DNA from: an uncultured Acetatifactor sp.
GTDB taxonomy: Bacteria; Bacillota; Clostridia; Lachnospirales; Lachnospiraceae
NCBI GenBank assembly: GCA_910580225.1
Contig: CAJTXE010000021.1
Span: forward strand, 1-64,000
Direction of reading: 5' to 3'
Length of the DNA: 64,000 nucleotides
In this document: piece after piece, positions 53,591 to 62,763 of the stretch
How positions within the stretch are numbered: position 1 is the stretch's first letter
How the letters are laid out: each line of letters starts with the position of its first letter
Position numbers and translations under genes: made by a program
Notes under the pieces: generated by a model
Databases searched by the model: none
Seen by the model: only the letters and a program-made list of their open reading frames with translations
What the model was told of the DNA's origin: nothing

Positions 53591-54711
53591 TGTGGAAAAA
53601 GAAAACAAAAAGCAATGAAGATTATTATCTTGCTTCCCAATGGACCCTAATGGGCAGAAAGCTGAAAAAGCATAAGCTTGCCAAACTGTCCATGCTGATT
53701 CTCCTGCTTTTATACCTGGGCGCATTGTTTGCGGATTTCCTGGCGCCCTACTCCCTGGATGAGTTTGACGCCCTGTACAAGGACAGCGCCCCATCCAAAA
53801 TCCACTGGGTCCACGAAGGTGAGTTCATCGGTCCCCATGTGTATAAACTGGAGAAAACCATTGACCGGAAGGATTTTTCCGTGACCATCACGGAGGACAC
53901 TTCAGAGTATTATAAAATACGGTTTTTCGTACACGGTTCGGAATATAAGATTCTGGGACTGATTCCCTGCGACATCCACCTCTTCGGCGTGGATGAGGGC
54001 AGCAACGGCGGCAGCGGCGCCAAGGTCATGCTCTTCGGCACGGACTCCCTGGGCCGGGATATCTTCTCCCGGGTACTTCTGGGAAGCCGGATCTCCCTGA
54101 CCATCCCCTTTGCCAGTGCCGTTATCAGTTTCTTCCTGGGCGTTACCATCGGTTCCGTGTCAGGATACTTCGGCGGCGCCCTGGACATTGTCATTCAGAG
54201 AATCATCGAGGTCATCGGGGCCGTTCCCCAGATTCCCCTCTGGATGGCGCTCTCCGCTGCGATTCCTCCGGGAATCTCCACCGTGAAGATGTACTTTTAC
54301 ATAACCATCATTCTGTCCTTTATCAACTGGACCGGAATGGCCCGTATCGTGCGGGGCAAGTTCCTGTCCCTGAAAAATGAAGATTATGTCATGGCAGCCA
54401 GGCTTTCCGGCGTGTCCACCTGGAAAATTATCTGGAAGCATCTGGTTCCGGGCTTCATGAGTTATCTCATTGTGTCCATCACCCTGGGAATTCCCGGCTC
54501 CATTGTGGGCGAGACCTCCATGTCCTATCTGGGACTGGGCATTAAGTCACCTGCCACAAGCTGGGGGGTACTGCTCCAGGAGGCAAGCTCCGTCACCGAC
54601 GTTGCAAGCAATCCCCACAAACTGATTCCCATTATTTTCGTGACCATCGCGGTTCTGGCCTTTAACTTCCTGGGCGACGGTATCCGCGACGCTGCGGACC
54701 CCTATAAGTAA
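53590..54711 (+). CDS. ABC transporter permease, OppC/DppC type
   Basis: A 373-residue permease. First helix LSMLILLLLYLGALFADFLA, then an unusually long (~110-residue) extracytoplasmic segment, then LFGTDSLGRDIFSRVLLGSR, the OppC family signature, and five helices. The EAA-like loop is YVMAARLSGVSTWKIIWKHL. Ribosome site AGGAGG lies within the end of the upstream permease gene. A 161-base gap without features follows before the ATPase gene. Confidence 0.92.
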   Translation: MWKKKTKSNEDYYLASQWTLMGRKLKKHKLAKLSMLILLLLYLGALFADFLAPYSLDEFDALYKDSAPSKIHWVHEGEFIGPHVYKLEKTIDRKDFSVTITEDTSEYYKIRFFVHGSEYKILGLIPCDIHLFGVDEGSNGGSGAKVMLFGTDSLGRDIFSRVLLGSRISLTIPFASAVISFFLGVTIGSVSGYFGGALDIVIQRIIEVIGAVPQIPLWMALSAAIPPGISTVKMYFYITIILSFINWTGMARIVRGKFLSLKNEDYVMAARLSGVSTWKIIWKHLVPGFMSYLIVSITLGIPGSIVGETSMSYLGLGIKSPATSWGVLLQEASSVTDVASNPHKLIPIIFVTIAVLAFNFLGDGIRDAADPYK

Positions 54712-54872
54712 AGCGCTGTTTTTCCGCAGACCCGTAACCGGGCGTCTAAGACAGGACTGTTCCCTCCCTCGGCAGCCCATGCAATGCAGGGTATTCCGGG
54801 CGCCTGACAGGCTGGAACAGCACCCCTGACAGCCCCTTCGGGACATACAACGGCGCGGAAATGGAGAAAACG

Positions 54873-56015
54873 ATGAACGAAGAAAATATTCTTGAAGTCA
54901 AGGACCTCCATGTGGACATTCATATGGCGGAAGGACTTCTCACAGCAGTCCGGGGCGTCAATTTTGAGATGAAAAAAGGCGAAACCCTGGGACTGGTAGG
55001 CGAATCCGGCTGCGGCAAATCCCTGACCTGCAAGGCCATCCTGGGCATCAATGATAAAAAGTGCAAACCCAGCGGGCAGATTCTGTTCGACTCGGAAGGC
55101 CTGGGCAGAGTGGACCTTCTCTCCCTGGACCAGAAAGGCAGGGAAATCCGTTCCATCCGGGGCAAGGAAATCTCCATGATTTTCCAGGAGCCCATGGTGG
55201 CCTTCTCCCCCATGTATACCATCGGCAACCAGATTAACGAAGCCACCAGGCTCCATATCACCAAGGACAAGAAAAAATCAAAGGAAATCTCCATGGAGGT
55301 CATGCGCAAGGTGGGCATTGCCAATGTGGAAAAACGCTACAACCAGTATCCCCATGAATTTTCCGGCGGCATGCTGCAGCGCGCCCTGATCGCCATGGCC
55401 CTGGTATGCAATCCCAAGATGCTCATTGCCGACGAGCCTACCACGGCCCTGGACGTTACCATTCAGGCCCAGATTCTGGAGCTGATGAAGGAACTGCAGA
55501 AGGATTTCAACATGGCAATCCTGTTCATCACCCATGACCTGGGAGTGGTAGCCAAAATGTGCGATCGGGTGGCGGTCATGTACCTGGGGAAAATCGTGGA
55601 GAGCGCGGATGCGTCGGAAATCTACGCAAACCCGCAGCATCCCTACACCAGGGGGCTCATCGGTTCCGTTCACAAAATCGGTTCCAAGAAGGAGGAACGG
55701 CTCTTTTCCATTGAGGGCACGGTTCCCCTGGCCATGAACCTGCCTAAGGCCTGCGGCTTCTATGACCGCTGCGACGTCCGCGTGGAAGGCCTCTGCAACA
55801 GGGCGGAGCCGGAACTGGTGGAAATCGCGCCGGGACACAAGATTGCCTGCTTTAACTGCCCTCATGAGGCCTGCAGGGAACAGCGGGCAAGGGTGGAAGC
55901 CTCCCTGGCAGGAAAAAGCGCCTCCACCCCGGAAAAGGATGCGGCAGCCACTGCGGCCAGGCAAAAAGATACGGTGAAGTCTATCCCCGGGAACAAGGAG
56001 GACGGCAGGAAATGA
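54873..56015 (+). CDS. ABC transporter ATP-binding protein, OppD/DppD type
   Basis: A 380-residue ATPase. Walker A GLVGESGCGKSLT, Q-loop FQEPMVAFSP, signature EFSGGMLQRA, Walker B KMLIADEPTTALD and switch histidine ITHDLG. The C-terminal oligopeptide-type extension has several cysteines (GFYDRCDVRVEGLC, then ACFNCPHEAC), the pattern that holds a 4Fe-4S cluster in some OppD/DppD proteins. The last ~35 residues are a Lys/Ala-rich tail. The ATG at 54873 has GGAG about seven bases upstream. An in-frame ATG at 54861 has no good site. Confidence 0.93.
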   Translation: MNEENILEVKDLHVDIHMAEGLLTAVRGVNFEMKKGETLGLVGESGCGKSLTCKAILGINDKKCKPSGQILFDSEGLGRVDLLSLDQKGREIRSIRGKEISMIFQEPMVAFSPMYTIGNQINEATRLHITKDKKKSKEISMEVMRKVGIANVEKRYNQYPHEFSGGMLQRALIAMALVCNPKMLIADEPTTALDVTIQAQILELMKELQKDFNMAILFITHDLGVVAKMCDRVAVMYLGKIVESADASEIYANPQHPYTRGLIGSVHKIGSKKEERLFSIEGTVPLAMNLPKACGFYDRCDVRVEGLCNRAEPELVEIAPGHKIACFNCPHEACREQRARVEASLAGKSASTPEKDAAATAARQKDTVKSIPGNKEDGRK

Positions 56016-57031
56016 AAAATGAAAATATCATGGAAGTCAAAGGACTGCACAAGCGCTTCACATCCAAAGGCATTACGGTAAAGGCAGTAACGGATGTGAG
56101 CTTCAATGTAAAGCCCGGGGAGACCATCGGCATCGTGGGGGAATCCGGCTGCGGCAAGACCACTTTGGGACGCTGTATCGTCCGGGCCTACGACGCTTCC
56201 GAGGGGGAGGTCTTCTATCGCACCAAAGCCGGCGAAGTACTGGACTTCCTGAAGGCGGATAAAAACAAAATGAAGGAAATCCGAAAGGAAATCCAGATGA
56301 TTTTCCAGGATCCCTACTCCTCCCTGGACCCCAGGATGACTGTCCTTGACATCATCAAGGAGCCTCTGAAGGCAAATTATCCCAAGATGCCCAAAGCGGA
56401 GATGGACCAGAAGGCAAAGGCCATGGCGGAGAAGGTGGGCTTAAATCCCATGTACCTGATGCGCTATCCCCACGCTTTCTCCGGCGGACAGCGCCAGCGT
56501 ATCGGCATTGCAAGGGCCCTGGTGATTGAACCCCAGATCATCGTCTGCGACGAGGCCGTGTCCGCCCTTGACGTATCCATCCAGGCCCAGGTCATCAATC
56601 TGCTCCGGGACCTGCAGAAGGAGCTGAAGCTGACCTATCTGTTTATCAGCCATGACCTGTCCGTGGTGGAGCACATTTCTGACAAAGTAGGCGTAATGTA
56701 CCTGGGCCGCATGGTGGAATTCGCCCCGGCGGAGGATCTGTTTGAAAAACCCATGCATCCCTATACGGAAGCCCTGCTCTCCGCGGTACCTGTGGCGGAC
56801 CCCGCCATCCGCATGGAGCGGATTCCCCTGAAAGGCGAAATCCCCAATCCCGCAAACCCGCCCAGTGGCTGTTACTTCCACGAACGGTGCCATTACTGCA
56901 CGGACAAGTGCAGGACCGAGGCCCCGGCTCTGGCCGAAATGCCGGACGGACGGCTCTGCGCCTGCCACCGGGCCAAGGAACTGGCCCTGCGGGGCTTTAC
57001 CTATGAGGAAGGCGCGAAGGTGCAGGGTTAA
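56012..57031 (+). CDS. ABC transporter ATP-binding protein, OppF/DppF type
   Basis: A 339-residue ATPase partner. Walker A GIVGESGCGKTTLG, Q-loop IFQDPYSSLDPRM, signature AFSGGQRQRIGIA, Walker B IIVCDEAVSALD, and ISHDLSVVEHI. The C-terminal segment has clustered cysteines (GCYFHERCHYCTDKC, then CACH). It overlaps the OppD-type stop by four bases (ATGA), so the two are translationally coupled. Last gene of the operon, closed by the terminator at 57055. Confidence 0.94.
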   Translation: MKNENIMEVKGLHKRFTSKGITVKAVTDVSFNVKPGETIGIVGESGCGKTTLGRCIVRAYDASEGEVFYRTKAGEVLDFLKADKNKMKEIRKEIQMIFQDPYSSLDPRMTVLDIIKEPLKANYPKMPKAEMDQKAKAMAEKVGLNPMYLMRYPHAFSGGQRQRIGIARALVIEPQIIVCDEAVSALDVSIQAQVINLLRDLQKELKLTYLFISHDLSVVEHISDKVGVMYLGRMVEFAPAEDLFEKPMHPYTEALLSAVPVADPAIRMERIPLKGEIPNPANPPSGCYFHERCHYCTDKCRTEAPALAEMPDGRLCACHRAKELALRGFTYEEGAKVQG

Positions 57032-57054
57032 CCTGTGTCCCTCAAAATCAGAAT

Positions 57055-57113
57055 CTCCCGCAGAACTCCTGGTTTTCACATCCGTTTTTTTCTGCGGGAG
57101 CCCTTTTTTATTC
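57055..57113 (+). terminator. Terminator of the transporter operon
   Basis: Eleven-base arms CTCCCGCAGAA (57055-57065) and TTCTGCGGGAG (57090-57100) with a 24-base loop, followed by CCCTTTTTTATTC. Confidence 0.85.
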
Positions 57114-57162
57114 TTTTCCCATGTAAGCCCGGAAAATGACCTTTTCTTTTTTTCCTTTTTTA

Positions 57163-57171
57163 TGGTATAAT
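57163..57171 (+). promoter_or_regulatory. Extended -10 promoter of the cNMP-binding-like gene
   Basis: TGG followed by TATAAT (57166-57171), in an AT- and T-rich region without a clear -35 box. Transcription would start near 57178, about 90 bases before the ATG at 57267. Confidence 0.6.
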
Positions 57172-57266
57172 ATTCCGAAGATAACAGGGGCCCAATCACC
57201 GTAATCGGCATTTTTTTGTAAAAAGGATGCCCTGGAAACTAGCCCTGGTCGGAAGGAAGAATACAT

Positions 57267-59558
57267 ATGGCGGGAATTAACATTCAAAAATCAAAAACAA
57301 TCTGCAACTGCGAACAGCCTATGACAACATTGTATCTGATTACCCAGGGACGTGTGAAAGTTGACTGCCCCGGAGGTTCCTATCAAATCGGAATCGGCGA
57401 TGTGGCCGGTATCTGCGAAATCTGCTCGGAAATCCATTATCTCGGCTACACTGCATTGGAGGACACCACTCTCATGCCCTACCCGCTCACCAGCATGGAT
57501 GCCTTGGATAATCTGCTGCAGAAGCGCCCCAGCATTGCCAAACTGTTTATCCTGTCTCTGTTCCGGCAGTTCAATGCCATGATGGAACAAAGCTCCCTGT
57601 CTGAGGTAAACAGCGCTGGTCTCTACCGGAAGCTGCGGGCTGACTGCGATCTATATGCGGGTCTGTGCAGTCAGTATCATATACAGTCCCGCCTTCCGGC
57701 AGAAGTGGATGAGATTCAGGCCTGTCTTGAGGAGACCCCGGATGAATGGCTGAACAAATATTACTTTTCACTGCAGCGTGTGTATGGGGGGGATCATTCC
57801 GACATCCTGCTGCAGGAGCCAGGCCTGTCCCTGGGCGTGCTCAGAAAGGGTTCCCTGGATCTTTTCAAGACATACCGGGTACTGGATGCACAGTCCCAAT
57901 ATCGTTCCACGATACTGAACTGCTATTTTAGTCCCACAGGGGACGATATGTTCGATACCCTGACGAAACTCTACTACCGTCTCTGTCAGGCAGGACAGGA
58001 CTCCGGCGGACTTTATGAGAGCATTGAGCAGATACTGCGCCTGCCCGAGCAATATGACCTCCCTGAAGAATCTCAGGCCCTCTCCCGCGTGACGGCCTTC
58101 CGGAAAAAGGCGGAAGTACTGGCCCACCCGGACATGACACAGGGTACAACGGACGGCTCTGATTCGGATATCCTCCGGCTGTTGGACGGCTCCCTGGAAA
58201 CCATTTTGGATTTTGCCGGACTGGACAAGGAAAAAGAGGTATCTTTCCGGGAACATGTAGTCCAGTTCAGAGCCATGGGTGATAAAAACTCCACAGACGA
58301 TATCTGCAGCCGCCTGCGCAGGACTCTGACAGATGAATTCTATGTCCTTTATTCAGAGGTATTTGAACGCTCTCTTTCCGTTCCTGACCTGCCTTTACCT
58401 GTCCGTATGTTCCTCTATTTCGGATATGTGGATGAGAAGCTTGCCGGGGCCGACAACTGTGTTGTTCTCTACCGGCTGGCCTGCTATATGAATACACCTG
58501 GACAGGCGGGAGTCTACACCTTTTATGACTGGCTGATGGCCATCTACAATGGAGAGAAAAATCCCAGCCGCAGTGAACTGGATGAGGATTTTGACGACTT
58601 TATCCATCAGCAGAAAAGAAAGGGAAACCTCTCTGCCGCCGAACTTGCAGCCCTGGAAAACAATTCGCTGGAAAAGGTCCGCTACGAGCTCCAGAATCTC
58701 TTCCCCAGTGCCAATAAAGTTACCTTTGGGCGGATCGCCGCCTATTGTCCCCTGTTTACGTCAGAAAATGTGCTGAAGGATCTGAACGCCTGCTTTATCA
58801 CTCCTGATAGAATCAGCGGTGCCCTGAGTATGCTCAAGGGTATCGATTTCTCCGCCTTCCATCGGGAGACAATTGATTATGAGTCCTCACAGGCCATGAA
58901 CCGGGAAGCCATTCATGTGGAATACCTGCCGGATATTATTCTCCTGCCCAATGCGGGGATCCGGGGCTCTCTGTGGCAGGAAATCGAGGGCCGGAAGCGA
59001 AACAGCCCCAGCCGCATGGTTCTCCCTGTGTTTTACATGGAAGATCTGGACACTGCCATGGTGCGCATGACCGGCGAATTCCGTTGGGAAATGTGCAAAC
59101 GTATCCAAAGCGGTCGCTGGAATGACGTGACAGAGCCTTCCCTTACCAGCGAATACTTTGATTACATACAGTTCTACAAAAAGAACAGTGAATTGAGCAA
59201 GGATGCAAAGGAAAAGCTGCAGAACAGCCTCACAAGGGCCAAAAACAGCTTCCGTGAAATGTTTGTACGAGATTATATTACCTGGATTCTCTACGAGGGA
59301 AGCGGCTCGGCCAGACTGAATAAAGTAGCGCGGAAGATTCTGTTTACCTATTGCCCTTTTCCCGCTTCCATGGATGCCACACTGGAGCAGAATCCCATGT
59401 TCTCCGAACTTTTGGGCCGCCAGAGAATCCTTACAGGGCAGCGCGTACACAAGCTTGAGATCCTGAAACAGAAATTACGCAACAGCAACACTGCCATTCC
59501 CGACTGTCTGGAAAGGGAGCTTGCCTTTGCAGCAAGAAAACCGGAGAATGCTCTGTAA
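57267..59558 (+). CDS. Large protein with N-terminal cyclic-nucleotide-binding-like domain, unknown function
   Basis: A 763-residue soluble protein with no signal peptide or membrane segment. Residues ~1-100 look like a cNMP-binding/Crp-type beta-barrel (MTTLYLITQGRVKVDCPGGS, then YQIGIGDVAGICEICSEIHY) followed by a helix. There is no Crp-type DNA-binding helix-turn-helix afterwards. The remaining ~650 residues are mostly helical with acidic stretches (SELDEDFDDFIHQQKRKGNL). An alpha/beta segment lies near residue 550 (IHVEYLPDIILLPNAGIRGS), and the end has FTYCPFPASMD. I do not recognise this region. It stands alone between its own promoter and a terminator. GGAAGGAAG lies upstream of the ATG. 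Confidence 0.75.
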   Translation: MAGINIQKSKTICNCEQPMTTLYLITQGRVKVDCPGGSYQIGIGDVAGICEICSEIHYLGYTALEDTTLMPYPLTSMDALDNLLQKRPSIAKLFILSLFRQFNAMMEQSSLSEVNSAGLYRKLRADCDLYAGLCSQYHIQSRLPAEVDEIQACLEETPDEWLNKYYFSLQRVYGGDHSDILLQEPGLSLGVLRKGSLDLFKTYRVLDAQSQYRSTILNCYFSPTGDDMFDTLTKLYYRLCQAGQDSGGLYESIEQILRLPEQYDLPEESQALSRVTAFRKKAEVLAHPDMTQGTTDGSDSDILRLLDGSLETILDFAGLDKEKEVSFREHVVQFRAMGDKNSTDDICSRLRRTLTDEFYVLYSEVFERSLSVPDLPLPVRMFLYFGYVDEKLAGADNCVVLYRLACYMNTPGQAGVYTFYDWLMAIYNGEKNPSRSELDEDFDDFIHQQKRKGNLSAAELAALENNSLEKVRYELQNLFPSANKVTFGRIAAYCPLFTSENVLKDLNACFITPDRISGALSMLKGIDFSAFHRETIDYESSQAMNREAIHVEYLPDIILLPNAGIRGSLWQEIEGRKRNSPSRMVLPVFYMEDLDTAMVRMTGEFRWEMCKRIQSGRWNDVTEPSLTSEYFDYIQFYKKNSELSKDAKEKLQNSLTRAKNSFREMFVRDYITWILYEGSGSARLNKVARKILFTYCPFPASMDATLEQNPMFSELLGRQRILTGQRVHKLEILKQKLRNSNTAIPDCLERELAFAARKPENAL

Positions 59559-59685
59559 GATTGTACCAGACATCGTCAATTTCCATGCATCCGGTCACTG
59601 CGTCATGCATGGGAATCCTGATCTTTCTCCCTGGCTGCAAGATGAAAGGCCGTCAGACAAGGGGTTCGAAAAACAGACAATAAAT

Positions 59686-59742
59686 ACGGACTGCCATTCC
59701 TGATTTACACCACAGAAAACGGCAGTCCGTCTATTTTATCAC
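59686..59742. terminator. Bidirectional terminator between convergent genes
   Basis: Ten-base arms ACGGACTGCC (59686-59695) and GGCAGTCCGT (59721-59730) with a 25-base loop, followed by CTATTTTATC on the plus strand and preceded by AT-rich sequence for the minus strand. Confidence 0.75.
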
Positions 59743-59755
59743 GATAACACGAATT

Positions 59756-61000
59756 TTATTTCTTCTTCAGAACCAGATGCTGAGGCAGACCATTCACCAT
59801 AAACGGCTGGTAATCGCCCAGGATCAGAGGCTCCACATAGTTGATGAATTCATCGGTCACATAGTTGCCTTCCTTGTTCATCCAGGAACGGGGAACCAGT
59901 TTCTCGTTGTTGGCAATTCTGTGCACATCATAAATGCCCGCAGCACTCATGTAAGGATCATCTGCAACACGGTCGATAACCACCATCTTGCCGCTGTCTC
60001 CCTCATCCGCAGCCTTTACCGCTGCGCCGCCTACCATGAAGGCTTCGTCTACGTCCACACGAGAAGCCATGTGAGAAGCACTTCTCTGCAAGGTGGAAAA
60101 CTCAATGCTTCGGGTCTTGCAGCCGGTCTCTGCCCGCAGGAAATTAGCCAGATAAGCCGCAGTTCCCTGGAGCTGCTTATGTCCGAATGCATCCACGTAA
60201 TCTGCACCGCCGGACAGCTCACTAACATATCTGCCATCAGCCAGCTTAATACCCTCAGAAACCGCAATCACCACAGACTCTTTCTTCTTCAGCAACTCGG
60301 TGGCATGCTTCAGGAACTTGTCGATATCGAAAACAACCTCCGGAAGATAAATCAGATCAGGCCCTTCACACTCCTCTGTCCTGGCAAGGGCAGTTGCGCC
60401 TGTCAGCCATCCTGCATTCCGTCCCATGACCTCCAGGATAGTGATGGCCTCCTTGTCATTGTAGGTCAGCCCAAGCGCATCGCGGATGATCTCCTTGGTA
60501 GAAGCCGCGATATACTTTGCAGCACTGCCGAATCCAGGCGTATGGTCCGTCAGGGCCAGGTCATTGTCAATGGTTTTGGGCACGCCCAGGAATTTCTGTG
60601 TATGTCCCTTGATAATCGCATAGTCGGACAGTTTCTTGATGGTATCCATGGAATCGTTTCCGCCGATATAAATAAAGGCTTCAATCTGCAGCTTGTCCAG
60701 GATCTGGAAAATCTTCTCATAAATCTCGGAATTCTCATGAATCTCCGGCAGCTTGTAGCGGCAGGAACCCAGAAATGCAGAGGGTGTCCTCTTCAGCAGT
60801 TCAATGTCCATATCGGAATGAATCTGAGTTGCCAGATCCACATACTGCTCATCCAGAAATCCCTGAATGCCGTGAAGCATTCCATATACCTTATGAAAGC
60901 CTCTCTCTTTGGCAGTCTTGTATACGCCTGCCAGGCTGGAATTGATTACGGCAGTGGGACCACCGGACTGTCCTACAATAATGTTACGTTTCTTTGCCAT
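59756..61000 (-). CDS. pfp: Pyrophosphate-dependent phosphofructokinase
   Basis: A 414-residue PFK-superfamily enzyme that interconverts fructose-6-phosphate and fructose-1,6-bisphosphate with PPi as phosphate donor. PPi specificity is inferred from GGNDSMDT (Asp where ATP enzymes have Gly) and PKTIDNDLALTDHTPG (Lys where ATP enzymes have Gly). GQSGGPTAVINSSL binds phosphate near the N-terminus and GRNAGWL is the sugar-binding loop. The ATG at 61000 has GGAGGAG upstream, and the in-frame ATG at 61015 overlaps that site. With gap at the other end of the window it belongs to central glycolysis. Confidence 0.93.
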   Translation of the reverse strand: MAKKRNIIVGQSGGPTAVINSSLAGVYKTAKERGFHKVYGMLHGIQGFLDEQYVDLATQIHSDMDIELLKRTPSAFLGSCRYKLPEIHENSEIYEKIFQILDKLQIEAFIYIGGNDSMDTIKKLSDYAIIKGHTQKFLGVPKTIDNDLALTDHTPGFGSAAKYIAASTKEIIRDALGLTYNDKEAITILEVMGRNAGWLTGATALARTEECEGPDLIYLPEVVFDIDKFLKHATELLKKKESVVIAVSEGIKLADGRYVSELSGGADYVDAFGHKQLQGTAAYLANFLRAETGCKTRSIEFSTLQRSASHMASRVDVDEAFMVGGAAVKAADEGDSGKMVVIDRVADDPYMSAAGIYDVHRIANNEKLVPRSWMNKEGNYVTDEFINYVEPLILGDYQPFMVNGLPQHLVLKKK

Positions 61001-61056
61001 TGTTAGCTCCTCCAAATTATACTGATATATAGCCGATAAATTGTCCTATCTGCTAA

Positions 61057-61085
61057 ATCATACCAAATATAAGGTAAAATTACAA
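61057..61085 (-). promoter_or_regulatory. Sigma-A promoter of pfp
   Basis: On the minus strand TTGTAA (61085-61080), 17 bases, TATGAT (61062-61057) with TG at the extended -10 position. Transcription would start near 61050, 50 bases before the ATG. Confidence 0.75.
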
Positions 61086-61181
61086 TATGTATTCTGATAC
61101 TTTTCGCGCTTCTGCTTCAAATTTGTAAGAAATCCGTCCGTTTTTCATGCAGATCCCGTTATAAAACCGCTCTTCACCTCT

Positions 61182-61355
61182 CTATACAAACTGATTCCTT
61201 TCTTTATCATAATGGTATCCAATCTCCGCCAGTTTCTCTGCGATATCCTGTCTGTTCACATCCAGCTCGTCACAGAGCACTTCCAGGTTCCCGTAGAAAT
61301 CCCGCAGCTTCATATTGACAAAACTCAACAGCATAGCCGGATCTTTCGGCAGCAT
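61182..61355 (-). CDS. DUF4250 family small protein
   Basis: A 57-residue protein starting MLPKDPAMLLSFVNMKLRDF and ending IGYHYDKERNQFV, which is the complete DUF4250 pattern. The ATG at 61355 has AAGGAGGTGG upstream. A longer in-frame reading to 61499 lacks conservation and a ribosome site. It follows the LytR-type gene by 95 bases in the same direction. The function of the family is unknown. Confidence 0.88.
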   Translation of the reverse strand: MLPKDPAMLLSFVNMKLRDFYGNLEVLCDELDVNRQDIAEKLAEIGYHYDKERNQFV

Positions 61356-61450
61356 AATTCCACCTCCTTCCGATCTTCCTTTCTTCCGAAACTGTTTCCG
61401 AACTCCTGCTTCCTTCTCTGTTACAACACTGCCACGCAAGACCTTGCCTG

Positions 61451-62539
61451 TCATTGTTTCAGATACCGGGAGGTATCCTCTTTGATCTGCACTCCGCAAT
61501 TTTTCACATTGTCCGTAACTGTATAATCCTCATCCCCGAACAGAAACTGATGCAGCCACACCACGTTGGATTCCAGATCCACAGGAATGACACAGCTTCC
61601 TTTTGCACCGATATTGCCTGTGGTACGCACCTCTTCCTGAGGAAATCCCGCTTCCTCCACGATGCTGTATCTCCCCATATCTGCCAGAAGTTCCAGCACG
61701 TCACCGGAATCCAGGCTGGTATAGATATCGCTGATACAATCGTTGAACACCTGTGTCAGCGTCATCAGATCTGTGTCCTTCGCCTTTTCTTCTATCGCCT
61801 TCAATACTTCCCGCTGTCTGGCTGTCCTCTTGTAGTCATTTCCGCCGCCATAACGAATCCGACAGTATGCAGTGGCCTGAAGACCGTCCAGCAGCTGATA
61901 CCCGGTCTCCTTCACAGGTGTATACTCACACTTCAGTACTGCGGATATCCCGATCTGATAATTATTGATATGCTGCAGTTCTGTCTCATCCACATCAATA
62001 TAAATGCCGCCCAATCCGTCGATGACGCCCCGCAGTCCCTTATACCCCACAGCTACAAAATCCGTGATATCCATATCCAGGTTCAGGTTCAGCATTCTGA
62101 CTGCCTGCTCCGCACCTCCGTTAAAGTATGCCTGATTGGCTTTCCAATACGCCCAGTGTTCGCCATCTTCCTCATTGCACAGGTTCAGATATGTATCCCG
62201 ATACACACTGACCAGCCGGATCTCCCCGGTATCCAGATTGACACTGGCAATCATAATGCTGTCGCTGTGGCTGCTTTTAAAAAGCTGGCTGTCTGTCTCC
62301 GCATCCAGACCAAAGAGGGCAATATTGCGAAAGCCCCGCATGGTTCCGCCCTCCTCCTTCATCTGCCGGATCTCCTCATGGATCTCCAATACTTCCGGAT
62401 CCAGCTCCACCATCCTGGGACCTTCGTTGGCTTCATTCATCACCAGATATAAAATAAACAGCATAATCAAAATAACCGCCACTTCGAAACCAAAAAGCAT
62501 CATTTTTGCTTTCCGCTTTGTACTTGTTTTTATTTCCAT
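61451..62539 (-). CDS. LytR-CpsA-Psr family protein
   Basis: A 362-residue membrane-anchored enzyme with one N-terminal helix (FEVAVILIMLFILYLVMNEA) and an external LCP domain. LCP features: NIALFGLDAETDSQLFKSSH with SDSIMIASVN, arginines in VSVYRDTYL, the GLRGVIDGLGGIYIDVDE motif, and GLQATAYCRIRYGGGNDYKRTARQREVL. Such proteins transfer glycopolymers (teichoic acid or capsule) from lipid carriers to peptidoglycan. GGGGAG lies upstream of the ATG. No teichoic or capsule genes are adjacent. Confidence 0.92.
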   Translation of the reverse strand: MEIKTSTKRKAKMMLFGFEVAVILIMLFILYLVMNEANEGPRMVELDPEVLEIHEEIRQMKEEGGTMRGFRNIALFGLDAETDSQLFKSSHSDSIMIASVNLDTGEIRLVSVYRDTYLNLCNEEDGEHWAYWKANQAYFNGGAEQAVRMLNLNLDMDITDFVAVGYKGLRGVIDGLGGIYIDVDETELQHINNYQIGISAVLKCEYTPVKETGYQLLDGLQATAYCRIRYGGGNDYKRTARQREVLKAIEEKAKDTDLMTLTQVFNDCISDIYTSLDSGDVLELLADMGRYSIVEEAGFPQEEVRTTGNIGAKGSCVIPVDLESNVVWLHQFLFGDEDYTVTDNVKNCGVQIKEDTSRYLKQ

Positions 62540-62674
62540 CCTATTATCTCCCCTGTATTCCGGTCCCGGCCTTTCATCCTGACAGACACCATTTCCGTTT
62601 TTCGATCTACCGTAATATTTCAGACGTTCGGCCGAAATAAAAATTACGTCCCCTCACGATATCTCATATTCGTT

Positions 62675-62680
62675 ATTATA
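62675..62680 (-). promoter_or_regulatory. Candidate -10 box of the LytR-type gene
   Basis: TATAAT on the minus strand (62680-62675) about 135 bases before the start. The -35 region is weak. Confidence 0.4.
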
Positions 62681-62763
62681 TAGAAGAAATCTTAGGAATC
62701 CATGGCGATATTTTTGTGTATTTCTTAATAAATTCTTAGAAAGTTATGATGCCTCCCAGGAGA

